Assembly: GCF_023684385.1 (NCBI RefSeq)
Contig: NZ_JAGSOJ010000001.1
Coordinates: 620,001-684,000, forward strand
Direction: 5' to 3'
Length of the DNA stretch: 64,000 nucleotides
Source of the DNA: Oceanirhabdus seepicola
Lineage (GTDB): Bacteria; Bacillota; Clostridia; Clostridiales; Clostridiaceae
In this document: positions 28,921-36,897 of the stretch, piece by piece
Layout: each line of letters begins with the position of its first letter
Numbering within the stretch: position 1 is the stretch's first letter
The notes under the pieces: model-generated
Seen by the model: only the letters and a program-made list of their open reading frames with translations
Databases searched by the model: none
What the model was told of the DNA's origin: nothing
Position numbers and translations under genes: made by a program

Positions 28921-30249
28921 CTATTTAATCTTAAATTTGTTTATATTCTTAATGACAAAAATAAATATTGCCATAATATTTAACGAACCTACAATAAACA
29001 TCAATAAATCTGCTGCATCGAAAATCACATCAAAATTAGAAATACTTAATATTCCTGATAGTGTTATTAAACTTATATAAAATATTATTTTCTTATTTTC
29101 ACTTATATTCATGGTTACATTAAGAAAGTGGAAGGATCCTAATACCGTTGTCATTCCCGATAAAACAAAGAAAGCAACAATAATTCCTAATCCTAAATAC
29201 CCTGTTACTGAAAATACACTTGTTAAGTAACCTGAAATTCTTTCAACTCCATTACCACTTAAAGCTATATTATCTAAGTTATATCTTCCATAAGTAAATA
29301 CATAGGATGTTATAACCACCGCAATAAATATTGAAATAATAGTTGATATGCTTTGTAACAAAGCTTCTCTTCTTGGCGAATTTTCTCTATCTGAACTTGC
29401 TAAGGCGCTTGTCCCTAATCCAGTTTCACTTATTTGAATAATCCTCTGAAATCCTATTATAAGTCCTATTGGTATTCCAATAGAAGCTGATTTAAAAGTA
29501 ATAAAATCTCTCCAAATTAAGGATATATACTGTGGAACAAATTCTATTGTTGAATATAAAAATACGATAAAGAATATAGTATAAAACAAAATAACCAATG
29601 ATATCATAGATCCCAAAGCATTAATGAAAAGTTTATGGCTTTTTGTTATAACTATAATTGACACTCCTAATACAATCGGTACAATTATATACATCAATAA
29701 GGTGTTATGAGTAAGTTCATAATTGAAACTTTGTTTAAAAAATATCTTTACAACACTCTGTATTCCTGTCAGTTGAAATCCTACAAATCCAAATGAATAT
29801 AGTATAACTAACCCAATGGTATAAACTGCTCCAGCTTTTCTATTTATATTAAACTCTATAAAATCTCTAGGAGTTTTCTTGGTTATCTGGGAAAATAGAA
29901 CCTCTGAATATGTAAGTGGTACTAATATTAACATTCCAATAGCAACCCATAAAACTATACTCTCGCCTCCAACACCATTATTTGATGCTTTCCACATAGC
30001 TGCTAAAACTCCAATAATGGCTCCTGTTCCAACTTTAGATGATAAAGAAATAGTAAGAGCATTTTTGATTTTTGAAAACTTCCACTTAGTTTTGTCATTT
30101 TCACTTATAGTATTAAGAAGTTTTATTGTTCTGTAGGTTATAAAGGCTCCTGATATTATGAGAAGTGGCAAAAATACCTTCCACAAATAACCACTAACAG
30201 AGCTAATTACTTGACCTATTATTTCAATAATAAAACCAACTCCTATCAA
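28921..30249 (-). CDS. AGCS-type sodium:amino acid symporter, divergent
   Basis: The 442-residue membrane protein has about eleven TM segments and a recognisable AGCS core (KVGTGAIIGVLAAM, GMLILVPLTYSEVLFSQ, and a late TETGLGTSALASSD motif that matches the family's EAGxGSA-like block). Known members import alanine or glycine with sodium. Its position in front of the CoA-disulfide reductase and beside the YedE genes suggests a sulfur-containing amino acid such as cystine or cysteine, which is inference. The start is uncertain: the TTG at 30247-30249 has no clear ribosome site, and an AGGAG lies just inside the frame. Confidence 0.75.
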   Translation of the reverse strand: MIGVGFIIEIIGQVISSVSGYLWKVFLPLLIISGAFITYRTIKLLNTISENDKTKWKFSKIKNALTISLSSKVGTGAIIGVLAAMWKASNNGVGGESIVLWVAIGMLILVPLTYSEVLFSQITKKTPRDFIEFNINRKAGAVYTIGLVILYSFGFVGFQLTGIQSVVKIFFKQSFNYELTHNTLLMYIIVPIVLGVSIIVITKSHKLFINALGSMISLVILFYTIFFIVFLYSTIEFVPQYISLIWRDFITFKSASIGIPIGLIIGFQRIIQISETGLGTSALASSDRENSPRREALLQSISTIISIFIAVVITSYVFTYGRYNLDNIALSGNGVERISGYLTSVFSVTGYLGLGIIVAFFVLSGMTTVLGSFHFLNVTMNISENKKIIFYISLITLSGILSISNFDVIFDAADLLMFIVGSLNIMAIFIFVIKNINKFKIK

Positions 30250-30310
30250 AGATTGTTTGTTAATTATCTAACAACATTATAATATACCTACAGAGGCTTG
30301 CATAATAAAC

Positions 30311-30333
30311 AAATGTTATGTACCATAACATTT
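30311..30333. promoter_or_regulatory. Putative LysR-type operator between the AGCS and LysR genes
   Basis: AAATGTTATG (30311-30320) and CATAACATTT (30324-30333) form a perfect 10-bp inverted repeat with a 3-base centre. It lies 62 bases upstream of the AGCS start and 183 bases upstream of the LysR gene, in the divergent promoter region where LysR proteins usually bind. Confidence 0.6.
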
Positions 30334-30515
30334 TCTTATACGCGTGTTTATTTTTATATAATTATAGATGAATTATACTGAAACTTAATTTATATAAGTC
30401 CAAAATCTCGGTACCCCTTAGACCTTTTTAAATTATTTAGTTGAAGTAGTTTATCTTTAAGTGATAAAATAAACTATACATTATGATAATTTTTTTCATT
30501 TTAGGATGTGAACAT

Positions 30516-31406
30516 ATGAATCTTGAATATCTCCAATCATTTTATATAACAGTGAAATGTAACAGTATATCAAAAGCAGCAAAGGAACTTCACCTTACCC
30601 AACCAGGGGTTAGTATGCAGCTTCGAAACCTCGAAAAGGAGCTAGGGGCAAAGCTTCTTAATCGAAGCAATAAAGGTGTTGAATTAACAGAAGAAGGTAA
30701 AGTTGTATACGACTATGCCGATACCCTACTTTCCATTCAGGGAAATATCGAAAGAGATTTAAAAAATCTACAGCAAGAAGCTCCCCAACTGATGATTGGT
30801 TCATGTAAAAGCGTAGGTGAGTATGCACTCCCCTGTAGTATTTTTACTTTTAAGCATGTTCACAAGGAAGTGGATATCAAATTTGAAGCAAGCAATTCTT
30901 CTGAAGTCATTCAAAAGCTTAAAGACCATACCATTAATATAGGAATTATACAGTTTGATCCAAAGGACGATGATATTATTACCCAAAGCATCATTTCTGA
31001 TGAATTACTTTTGGTGGGAAATTGTATTGATTCTCCCAAAGAAATTTCTATTGAAGAACTGAAAGAACTGCCTCTGATTTTACGTGAAAAGAATTCAGGA
31101 ACACGCTTATTAGTAGAAAAAGCTTTACAAGAAAAAGGTATTGATATTGAAGATTTAAATATAATTTATGATCTAAATTCTCCAGGATCTATTAAATCTT
31201 CTCTACTTGCAGGAAAAGGATTTTCTTTTTTACCAAAGTTAATAATTCAGCAAGATCTCAAAGGCCAATGTATTCAAACAGTTAAAATTGAAGATCTATC
31301 CATTCCTTTTGAATACTATGTGGCTTCCAGAAAAAAATATGCTTTCACTAAATATGAGCAAATGTTTGTAGATTTTATTATTTCCAGTAAAAGAGGATTT
31401 TGTTAA
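30516..31406 (+). CDS. LysR family transcriptional regulator
   Basis: The 296-residue protein starts MNLEYLQSFYITVKCNSISKAA, a standard LysR winged helix with the recognition segment LTQPGVSMQLRNLEKELGAKLL, followed by a periplasmic-binding-protein-like effector domain (residues 90-296). It is divergent from the AGCS-CoA disulfide reductase operon and convergent with the split YedE operon, so it is likely to sense a sulfur-related effector and control one or both. The ATG at 30516 is preferred because GGATGTGAACAT precedes it; an earlier in-frame ATG adds 11 poorly conserved residues. Confidence 0.88.
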   Translation: MNLEYLQSFYITVKCNSISKAAKELHLTQPGVSMQLRNLEKELGAKLLNRSNKGVELTEEGKVVYDYADTLLSIQGNIERDLKNLQQEAPQLMIGSCKSVGEYALPCSIFTFKHVHKEVDIKFEASNSSEVIQKLKDHTINIGIIQFDPKDDDIITQSIISDELLLVGNCIDSPKEISIEELKELPLILREKNSGTRLLVEKALQEKGIDIEDLNIIYDLNSPGSIKSSLLAGKGFSFLPKLIIQQDLKGQCIQTVKIEDLSIPFEYYVASRKKYAFTKYEQMFVDFIISSKRGFC

Positions 31407-31415
31407 TTATAAATA

Positions 31416-31456
31416 AAAAAGCTCAGAAGTCTAATTAAAAGTCTTCTGAGCTTTTT
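31416..31456. terminator. Bidirectional terminator between the LysR and YedE-C genes
   Basis: AAAAAGCTCAGAAG (31416-31429) and CTTCTGAGCTTTTT (31443-31456) form a 14-bp stem with U tracts on both strands, placed between two convergent genes. Confidence 0.9.
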
Positions 31457-31459
31457 CGC

Positions 31460-31987
31460 TTATATCATAAATCGTTTTAAAATCTTAACCCCTACCCATG
31501 CACCGAGTATTGAAAAAATTCCAAAAACCCAAGCATGAAGAGAAAAAGATGGAATTCCACTGAAAAGGGCTCCAATATTGCACCCAACCGCAAGTCTTGT
31601 GCCATATCCCATCATTATTCCTCCAAGCAGAGCAAAAATAAACTGCTTTTTACTTTTCACTTTTTTCCATTTAAATTGAGATGCTAGCAAAGTTGCGGAT
31701 AAAGAACCCACAATTACACCTATATTCAAAATTGTATATTGATTGATAAACGGATTTTGATTCTCTATTATAGGTCTATAATAGTATTCAAAATGACTAA
31801 AATATTCCCAACTGAAGGGTTCTAATCCGCTCCATTCTAAAATCCCTGCTCCCCATAATAAAAAACCACTGGTGATCTGCCAGCTGATTCCACTTGCAGC
31901 TAATAAAATCACATTCATCAACCCAAGTAAAATTCCTCCTACCCAATAAGGCCAGGGCTTTTTAAGCCATTTTGCAATGGACTTCAT
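31460..31987 (-). CDS. YedE/YeeE C-terminal-half protein
   Basis: This 175-residue protein corresponds to the second half of the full-length YedE at 25761-27020: the WPYWVGGILLGLMNVILLAA first TM, and the signature GYGTRLAVGCNIGALFSG with the conserved cysteine. About four TM segments. It is the last gene of a three-gene operon in which the N-terminal half is encoded first and a TusA-like protein lies between. The two halves must assemble to form a complete channel. ATG follows AGGGAGGAAATTAA. Confidence 0.88.
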   Translation of the reverse strand: MKSIAKWLKKPWPYWVGGILLGLMNVILLAASGISWQITSGFLLWGAGILEWSGLEPFSWEYFSHFEYYYRPIIENQNPFINQYTILNIGVIVGSLSATLLASQFKWKKVKSKKQFIFALLGGIMMGYGTRLAVGCNIGALFSGIPSFSLHAWVFGIFSILGAWVGVKILKRFMI

Positions 31988-31999
31988 TTAATTTCCTCC

Positions 32000-32233
32000 C
32001 TATTTTTCTTTTGGCTTTTGTATATAGATTTCCCACTCTCCATTTTCCGTTTCAACCACTTCTACAGTGTGTTTGTTCTTTTCTCCCCACTCTTCCATAT
32101 ATATTCCCACACAACTATGATCTGCATGGAGAATTAAAATATCTCCTGGGTCCATTGTTTTTAATTCCTTTATTGCCTTAAGCATAGGAACCGGACATGC
32201 TTCATATAAACAATCCAACTCTCTTACTCCCAT
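32000..32233 (-). CDS. TusA/YedF-like sulfur carrier protein
   Basis: The 77-residue protein has the family core LDCLYEACPVPMLKAIKEL with the CPxP cysteine that carries a persulfide, followed by a beta strand (GDILILHAD) and CVGIYMEEWG. TusA-family proteins relay sulfur, or in YedF-type pairs are linked to selenium. It is placed between the genes for the two YedE halves (13 and 12 bases apart), so it is probably loaded directly by the transporter. ATG at 32231-32233 follows GGAGGAAAGTGT; the open frame extends further upstream but without a ribosome site. Confidence 0.9.
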   Translation of the reverse strand: MGVRELDCLYEACPVPMLKAIKELKTMDPGDILILHADHSCVGIYMEEWGEKNKHTVEVVETENGEWEIYIQKPKEK

Positions 32234-32246
32234 ACACTTTCCTCCA

Positions 32247-32933
32247 TCATATATCTTTCCACTGTCTTTTTTCATACCATGATGCCACTCTGTACAAACC
32301 TATTAATACAACCATTTGACCTAATACAACTATTTTCAAGTCTAAATACTCAGAAAAGTATATTGTATTTGCCTTACTAATAATTAGGTCATACCAAAAG
32401 GAATAATCCTTGGCTCCCAGCACTGTTCCAATGATAAATCCAAGAAGAACAACCCACTGCAAAGCATGCCCTTCACCAATTCGCATTAATACACCAGAAG
32501 CACATCCTCCTGCAATGACCATTCCTACCCCAAATAAAAAGGCTCCAATCATTACATGTATACCTACTGAACTAACAGCCCCTGGAATAAGATCATAATC
32601 AATTGTATTTTGATTTAAATAATTGGATTGAATAACCGCAAATCCAATAGTACTCACCATCAATGCTAATAAAATCCCTCTTAGCAATTTTGTATTTCCA
32701 ACAAGAAAAGGATCCCTGAACGCTGATGCAAAACAGAATCGGGAATACCTAATAATTATTCCTATCCCAACGCCCATAATCCAGCATATAGCGTACATAT
32801 AATGATTTTGCCAAAGTACTACACATAAAATTATAGCAATTACAAGCAATACCATACCATATGGAGCCTGATTCTTTTTATTTTTTACTTGTCTCTGACG
32901 CTCCTTAATTAACGCAGCCATTTCATTTGACAA
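32247..32933 (-). CDS. YedE/YeeE N-terminal-half protein
   Basis: A 228-residue membrane protein matching the first half of full-length YedE: a cytoplasmic basic N-terminus, RYSRFCFASAFRDPFL, and the signature GGCASGVLMRIGEGHALQW. About six TM segments. It is the first gene of the yedE-N, tusA-like, yedE-C operon. The start is a TTG at 32931-32933 with a weak AAGGATGATGATAAG site; an ATG four codons in is the alternative. Confidence 0.85.
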   Translation of the reverse strand: MSNEMAALIKERQRQVKNKKNQAPYGMVLLVIAIILCVVLWQNHYMYAICWIMGVGIGIIIRYSRFCFASAFRDPFLVGNTKLLRGILLALMVSTIGFAVIQSNYLNQNTIDYDLIPGAVSSVGIHVMIGAFLFGVGMVIAGGCASGVLMRIGEGHALQWVVLLGFIIGTVLGAKDYSFWYDLIISKANTIYFSEYLDLKIVVLGQMVVLIGLYRVASWYEKRQWKDI

Positions 32934-33184
32934 CTTATCATCATCCTTTTAAAACAATATTTTTACTATGGCATAATTATATACTATCCAATTTTTCAAA
33001 TCAATGATATATAATACTTGCATTATTTTAACAATAATTAAGAGTCCATTTCTGAACTCTTATTATTTAATCTTAATTATTTTAATACACATAATTTTAG
33101 GTATTTGTTCTCAATTTCCAAGTACCTGTTTGTTTATGAAATTTCCTTCTTTGATGAAAGAACAATAAGTAGTGCATTAGAATA
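32934..33184. other. Intergenic region upstream of the split yedE operon
   Basis: The promoter of the split yedE operon should lie here. An imperfect 10-bp hairpin (TAAGAGT/ACTCTTA, 33039-33062) is present but cannot be assigned. I see nothing else. Confidence 0.4.
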
Positions 33185-33220
33185 AAAAGTACCACCATGA
33201 TTCCTCATAATGGCACTTTT
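33185..33220 (-). terminator. Terminator of the CGGC protein gene
   Basis: AAAAGT.CC with GG.ACTTTT arms, a stem with one mismatch and A/T-rich flanks, 31 bases past the CGGC stop. Confidence 0.55.
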
Positions 33221-33251
33221 AGATATTCACGAACCCTTTAATTAACAAGTT

Positions 33252-33620
33252 CTATTCTTCTTTATTTATGTTAATATTATTATTCTTCTTCCCTTCTGCT
33301 GAACCATGTGTATATCCAATAACATCAAAATGTTTCGCAAATTCTTTAGCAAAGGTTTCATAATTCTCACATCTCCCTCTTATACATGTAGATAAATGCA
33401 ATACCTCTACCCCTGCTTTTTTAAGCTTTTCTATTTTCACTTGAAGGCTTTCCAATGGATTTCCATCACATCCATTACAATTATTAAATGCAACTAACTG
33501 ACACCCTGTTTCTTGATATCTCTTAAAAGAATCATCCTTTTCATTAAATGTTCTTAAGCATCCATTGGCAGTACACTTTTTTGAAACCTCTCCGCAAACA
33601 TATATAGCAACTTTTTTCAT
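33252..33620 (-). CDS. CGGC domain protein (cysteine-rich, putative metal or redox protein)
   Basis: A 122-residue protein, MKKVAIYVCGEVSKKC, with nine to ten cysteines arranged as CGEVSKKCTANGC, FNNCNGCDGNP and STCIRGRCENY, the pattern of the CGGC domain family (PF08821). These are thought to bind a metal or cluster; no activity is established. The ATG at 33618-33620 has GGAGGAA six bases upstream; a second ATG directly before it is too close. It is divergent from the selenoprotein gene, so the two share a control region at 33621-33861. Confidence 0.85.
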   Translation of the reverse strand: MKKVAIYVCGEVSKKCTANGCLRTFNEKDDSFKRYQETGCQLVAFNNCNGCDGNPLESLQVKIEKLKKAGVEVLHLSTCIRGRCENYETFAKEFAKHFDVIGYTHGSAEGKKNNNININKEE

Positions 33621-33861
33621 CATAAGTTCCTCCAAAATTTTGATATCAAAATCAATTTTCAAGGTTTATTATATCATTGTATGAAATAAATTTATGTGCT
33701 AATTGTCACACATATTGCTCATAGACTATGATATTCTACTTTATTTCGATTGTCTAACATTTAGAATTACGCAATTTTTTCTTTTAATATAGGAATTTTT
33801 CAGTTAAAATATTTATAATAGGAATAATAAATTTCAAAAAAATTTTCGAGAGGTGAATATA

Positions 33862-34131
33862 ATGAAAAAGATCACTGTTTTCGGTAGCAAGCACTGACCA
33901 GGGTGTCAACCAGTGAAAGAGTTTCTTTCACAAAATAATGTTAAATTTGTATACCTTGATATTACTGACAGCATGTTAAACCTAAAGAAATTTCTGAAAT
34001 ATAGAGATGCTAGGTCTGAATTCGAAGAAATTAGACAATCCAACAGAGTAGGACTTCCTTGTGTAATGATAAATAAGGGTGAAGAATTTCTTTTTGAGCA
34101 ATCTCAATTTGAGGATTTAATAAATAAATAA
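33862..34131 (+). CDS. Glutaredoxin-like selenoprotein (in-frame UGA read as selenocysteine)
   Basis: Reading through a TGA at codon 12 (33895-33897) gives an 89-residue thioredoxin-fold protein starting MKKITVFGSKHU-PGC, where U is selenocysteine. U12 and Cys15 form the UxxC redox motif in the place of CxxC. Downstream are the family's LKKFLKYRD block, the cis-Pro loop VGLPCVMI, and the C-terminal helix, matching small clostridial glutaredoxin-related proteins (COG4545 type). The start follows GAGAGGTGAATATA. A 7-bp hairpin 15 bases after the UGA fits the bacterial SECIS pattern. A conventional gene call would begin late at 33913 and lose the active site. The selenocysteine-insertion genes are not in this window. 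Confidence 0.9.
33913..33931 (+). promoter_or_regulatory. Bacterial SECIS-like hairpin
   Basis: GTGAAAG (33913-33919) and CTTTCAC (33925-33931) form a perfect 7-bp stem with loop AGTTT. The G at the second loop position lies 24 bases after the UGA, within the spacing known for bacterial SECIS elements, which need a G near the 5' side of the apical loop. Confidence 0.8.
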
Positions 34132-34211
34132 ATAAATAAATAAATTAATTTCTCAATTTCAAAATCAATCTTTAAAAATTTTCAAATTATATTACATAAA
34201 ACTATTAGTCA

Positions 34212-34246
34212 CCTCTTTAACATTTAGTTAAAGAGGCTTTATTTTA
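34212..34246 (+). terminator. Terminator of the selenoprotein gene
   Basis: CCTCTTTAAC (34212-34221) and GTTAAAGAGG (34227-34236) form a 10-bp perfect stem followed by CTTTATTTTA. Confidence 0.85.
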
Positions 34247-34292
34247 CTCACTCATAATACCAATTAATTTTTAAATATTAGTTTTTTGCTGT

Positions 34293-35222
34293 TCACACTA
34301 TCAATGAATATATAGGTATAATTAACATGCTTAAAACAGTTGAAACCCCTACCATTAGAGCAGCATATTCTGAGTTTATATCGTAAAAGTCAGAAACTAA
34401 TGCTGCTTGCGTTATTATTGGCATGGATGATTCTATAATAAAAACTTGATTTAATAATACTGGTAATTTAAATAATTTTAAACTTATAAACATTATCAGC
34501 GGTGCAATTAAAACCCTTCCGAATAACACCATATAGCTACATGTATCCAATTTTATTTTTCTGAAATCAATTGAATATATTATAGTACCTATAAAAAACA
34601 TTGATAGAGGAGTAGTTAAATTTCCAATATATCTAAAGGAATTCTCAATAAAAACAGGTAGCTTAATTCCCATTAACACCAACGTAATACCTATTATAAA
34701 TCCAATTAATGGGGGTGAAAAAATCTTTCTAAGTGATTTAATACCTGAAAATTTATTACTCTTATTTGAATTGCAACTTCTTATACTATTTACTCCCAAA
34801 GTCCAAAAGAGACTTGTATTCGCTATGTAAAAAAGAAATACATATGTTGCACTTTCCTCACCAAATAATGCTGTATTTACAGGTAATCCTATAAATATAG
34901 CATTGGAGAATGTAATCATTGTACAAAATATTCCTCTTTTACTTTTATCAATTTTTAGGATTTTAGAAAGCAACATAGCAATTAAATACGTAGCTATAAT
35001 ACTTAAAAAAGCTACTGTTATTCCATTTAACGAATTAAATAACTTTTCTTTACTAAATCTCATTGGAATATTTACAATCATCATTAATGGAAGGGAAACA
35101 TTTATAACAATCTTTGAAAAAAGTTTACTAGTTTCTTTATTGAAGAAGCCTTTTTTTGTCAAACCAAAGCCTATACCTATCATAATGAAAATTGTTAAGA
35201 CGCTATTAAAACTATTAAGCAT
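34293..35222 (-). CDS. AEC family transporter (auxin efflux carrier type)
   Basis: The 309-residue membrane protein has ten predicted TM segments arranged as two inverted five-helix repeats, with the AEC motifs NVSLPLMMIVNI, FSNAIFIGLPV, a variable middle loop and TTPLSMFFIG. Bacterial members export organic acids such as malate or malonate, or amino-acid-like compounds; the substrate here is unknown. ATG 35222 follows GGAGGACACCAT. Monocistronic. Confidence 0.88.
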   Translation of the reverse strand: MLNSFNSVLTIFIMIGIGFGLTKKGFFNKETSKLFSKIVINVSLPLMMIVNIPMRFSKEKLFNSLNGITVAFLSIIATYLIAMLLSKILKIDKSKRGIFCTMITFSNAIFIGLPVNTALFGEESATYVFLFYIANTSLFWTLGVNSIRSCNSNKSNKFSGIKSLRKIFSPPLIGFIIGITLVLMGIKLPVFIENSFRYIGNLTTPLSMFFIGTIIYSIDFRKIKLDTCSYMVLFGRVLIAPLIMFISLKLFKLPVLLNQVFIIESSMPIITQAALVSDFYDINSEYAALMVGVSTVLSMLIIPIYSLIV

Positions 35223-35388
35223 ATGGTGTCCTCCATCTATAGTTATTATATGTAATAATTCATAGTCCGTTTATATACCAATTATATTACTAATTACAAT
35301 AAAATGTATAGATACATTCTAATTTTAATTTCTTAAGAAATTAAAAAATAAGCAACATACATATTTCTATAGTATGTTGCCTATCTTT

Positions 35389-36687
35389 CTATTCAAACTT
35401 TGGAAGCCAATCACCATGTGCTTCTATTAGATCATCGCAAAGTGAACAGATATCAGCTATTGATAACTCTGCAGATGTATGTGGGTCTAACATTGCTGCT
35501 TGATAAATATATTCTTTCTTTCCAGTTAATGCAGCTTCAATTGTTAATAACTGAGTATTAATATTTGTTCTATTTAAAGCAGCTAATTGTTGTGGTAAAT
35601 CGCCTATATAGCATGGCATCACACCATTTCTATCTACCATGCAAGGGACCTCTACCACTGCATCATTTGGTAGGTTAGTAATTAATCCTGTATTTAATAC
35701 ATTCCCACCAATTTTATATGGACTATCTGTCTCCATAGCCTCCATTATATAAGATGCATATTCAGTTGTTCTTTTATGCTCTAAGTTATTATTGTTGATA
35801 ATTTCTTTCCCCATCTCACTCCATTTTTTTATTTGCTCAATACATCTTCTTGGGTATTCATCTAAAGGTATATTGTATCTTTCAATTAGTTCAGGGTACT
35901 TACTTTTAATAAAATAAGGCATATACTCTGCATTATGTTCACTTGATTCAGTAACATAATATCCAAATTGATTCATTATTTCATAGCGTACCATGTCATG
36001 ATGTGGTGTTTCTCTCTCTAGCGCGCTTCTCTTTATTTCTGGATATAAATCTTGCCCATTTCTAGAAATCTCTAAAAGCCACGCCATATGATTTATACCT
36101 GCTATTTTCCATTGAATATCATCTATAGGAATATCTAAGCCCTTTAATAAGTTCTTTGCACAACTTTGTACACTATGGCACAAACCTACCGTCTTAATAT
36201 TCGTACCTCTAAGCATAGCTCCAGTTAATGTTGCCATTGGATTTGTATAATTTAAAAGCCAAGCATCTGGACATACTTCTTCCATATCCTTCGCAAAATC
36301 AAATAGAACAGGAATTGTTCTCAAGGCTCTGAATATACCTCCAATTCCAATTGTATCTGCTATTGTTTGACGAAGACCATATTTCTTTGGGATCTCAAAA
36401 TCTGTTACTGTACAAGGCTCATATCCACCTACTTGAATTGCATTAACTACATAATCTGCACCTCTCAATGCTTCCTTGCAATCTGTATAAGCAACAATTT
36501 TAGCACGATTTTCATTGGAATTTCTGTTTATATTATTTAACATAATTTCTGATTCTTTTAATCTCTTATGATTAATATCATAAAGTGCAATGTAAGAATC
36601 TCTTAGTGCTGGAGTAAGCATTACATCACCTAAAACATTTTTAGCAAAAATTGTACTCCCAGCCCCCATAAAAGTAATTTTTGGCAT
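35389..36687 (-). CDS. melA: GH4 family alpha-galactosidase (MelA-like)
   Basis: The 432-residue protein closely follows E. coli MelA in sequence blocks: ITFMGAGSTIFAKNVLGDV (NAD site), QVGGYEPCTVTDFEIPKKYGL, IADTIGIGGIFRALRTIP, GLCHSVQ and AGINHMAW (the cysteine and histidine that bind Mn2+), ESSEHNAEYMPYFIK, and the C-terminal MLDPHTSAELSIADI and AHGDWLP. GH4 enzymes use NAD+ and a metal in an oxidation-elimination mechanism to cleave alpha-galactosides such as melibiose. ATG at 36685-36687 follows AGGGGGATTAAT. A divergent AraC regulator is the likely controller. No transporter gene is adjacent. Confidence 0.92.
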   Translation of the reverse strand: MPKITFMGAGSTIFAKNVLGDVMLTPALRDSYIALYDINHKRLKESEIMLNNINRNSNENRAKIVAYTDCKEALRGADYVVNAIQVGGYEPCTVTDFEIPKKYGLRQTIADTIGIGGIFRALRTIPVLFDFAKDMEEVCPDAWLLNYTNPMATLTGAMLRGTNIKTVGLCHSVQSCAKNLLKGLDIPIDDIQWKIAGINHMAWLLEISRNGQDLYPEIKRSALERETPHHDMVRYEIMNQFGYYVTESSEHNAEYMPYFIKSKYPELIERYNIPLDEYPRRCIEQIKKWSEMGKEIINNNNLEHKRTTEYASYIMEAMETDSPYKIGGNVLNTGLITNLPNDAVVEVPCMVDRNGVMPCYIGDLPQQLAALNRTNINTQLLTIEAALTGKKEYIYQAAMLDPHTSAELSIADICSLCDDLIEAHGDWLPKFE

Positions 36688-36897
36688 ATTAATCCCCCTT
36701 TTCATGTTCTAATTAATTTTGATTTTAATCTCTCTATTATTATTTTAGATTGAATAAGAATAAATATATATATATTTATGTCATTAAAATATGGTTTAAT
36801 GTTACTACTTCTTATTTGTTATTATTTGATATTGATGTAAAATATAATAAAACATTATATTCTTAGCTATTGATTATGTATTAACATGGAGGTTTTT

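Noticed and set aside
33039..33062. Small hairpin TAAGAGT/ACTCTTA
   Set aside because: It is imperfect, lies in a promoter-side region rather than after a gene, and has no clear T tract, so I did not call it a terminator.
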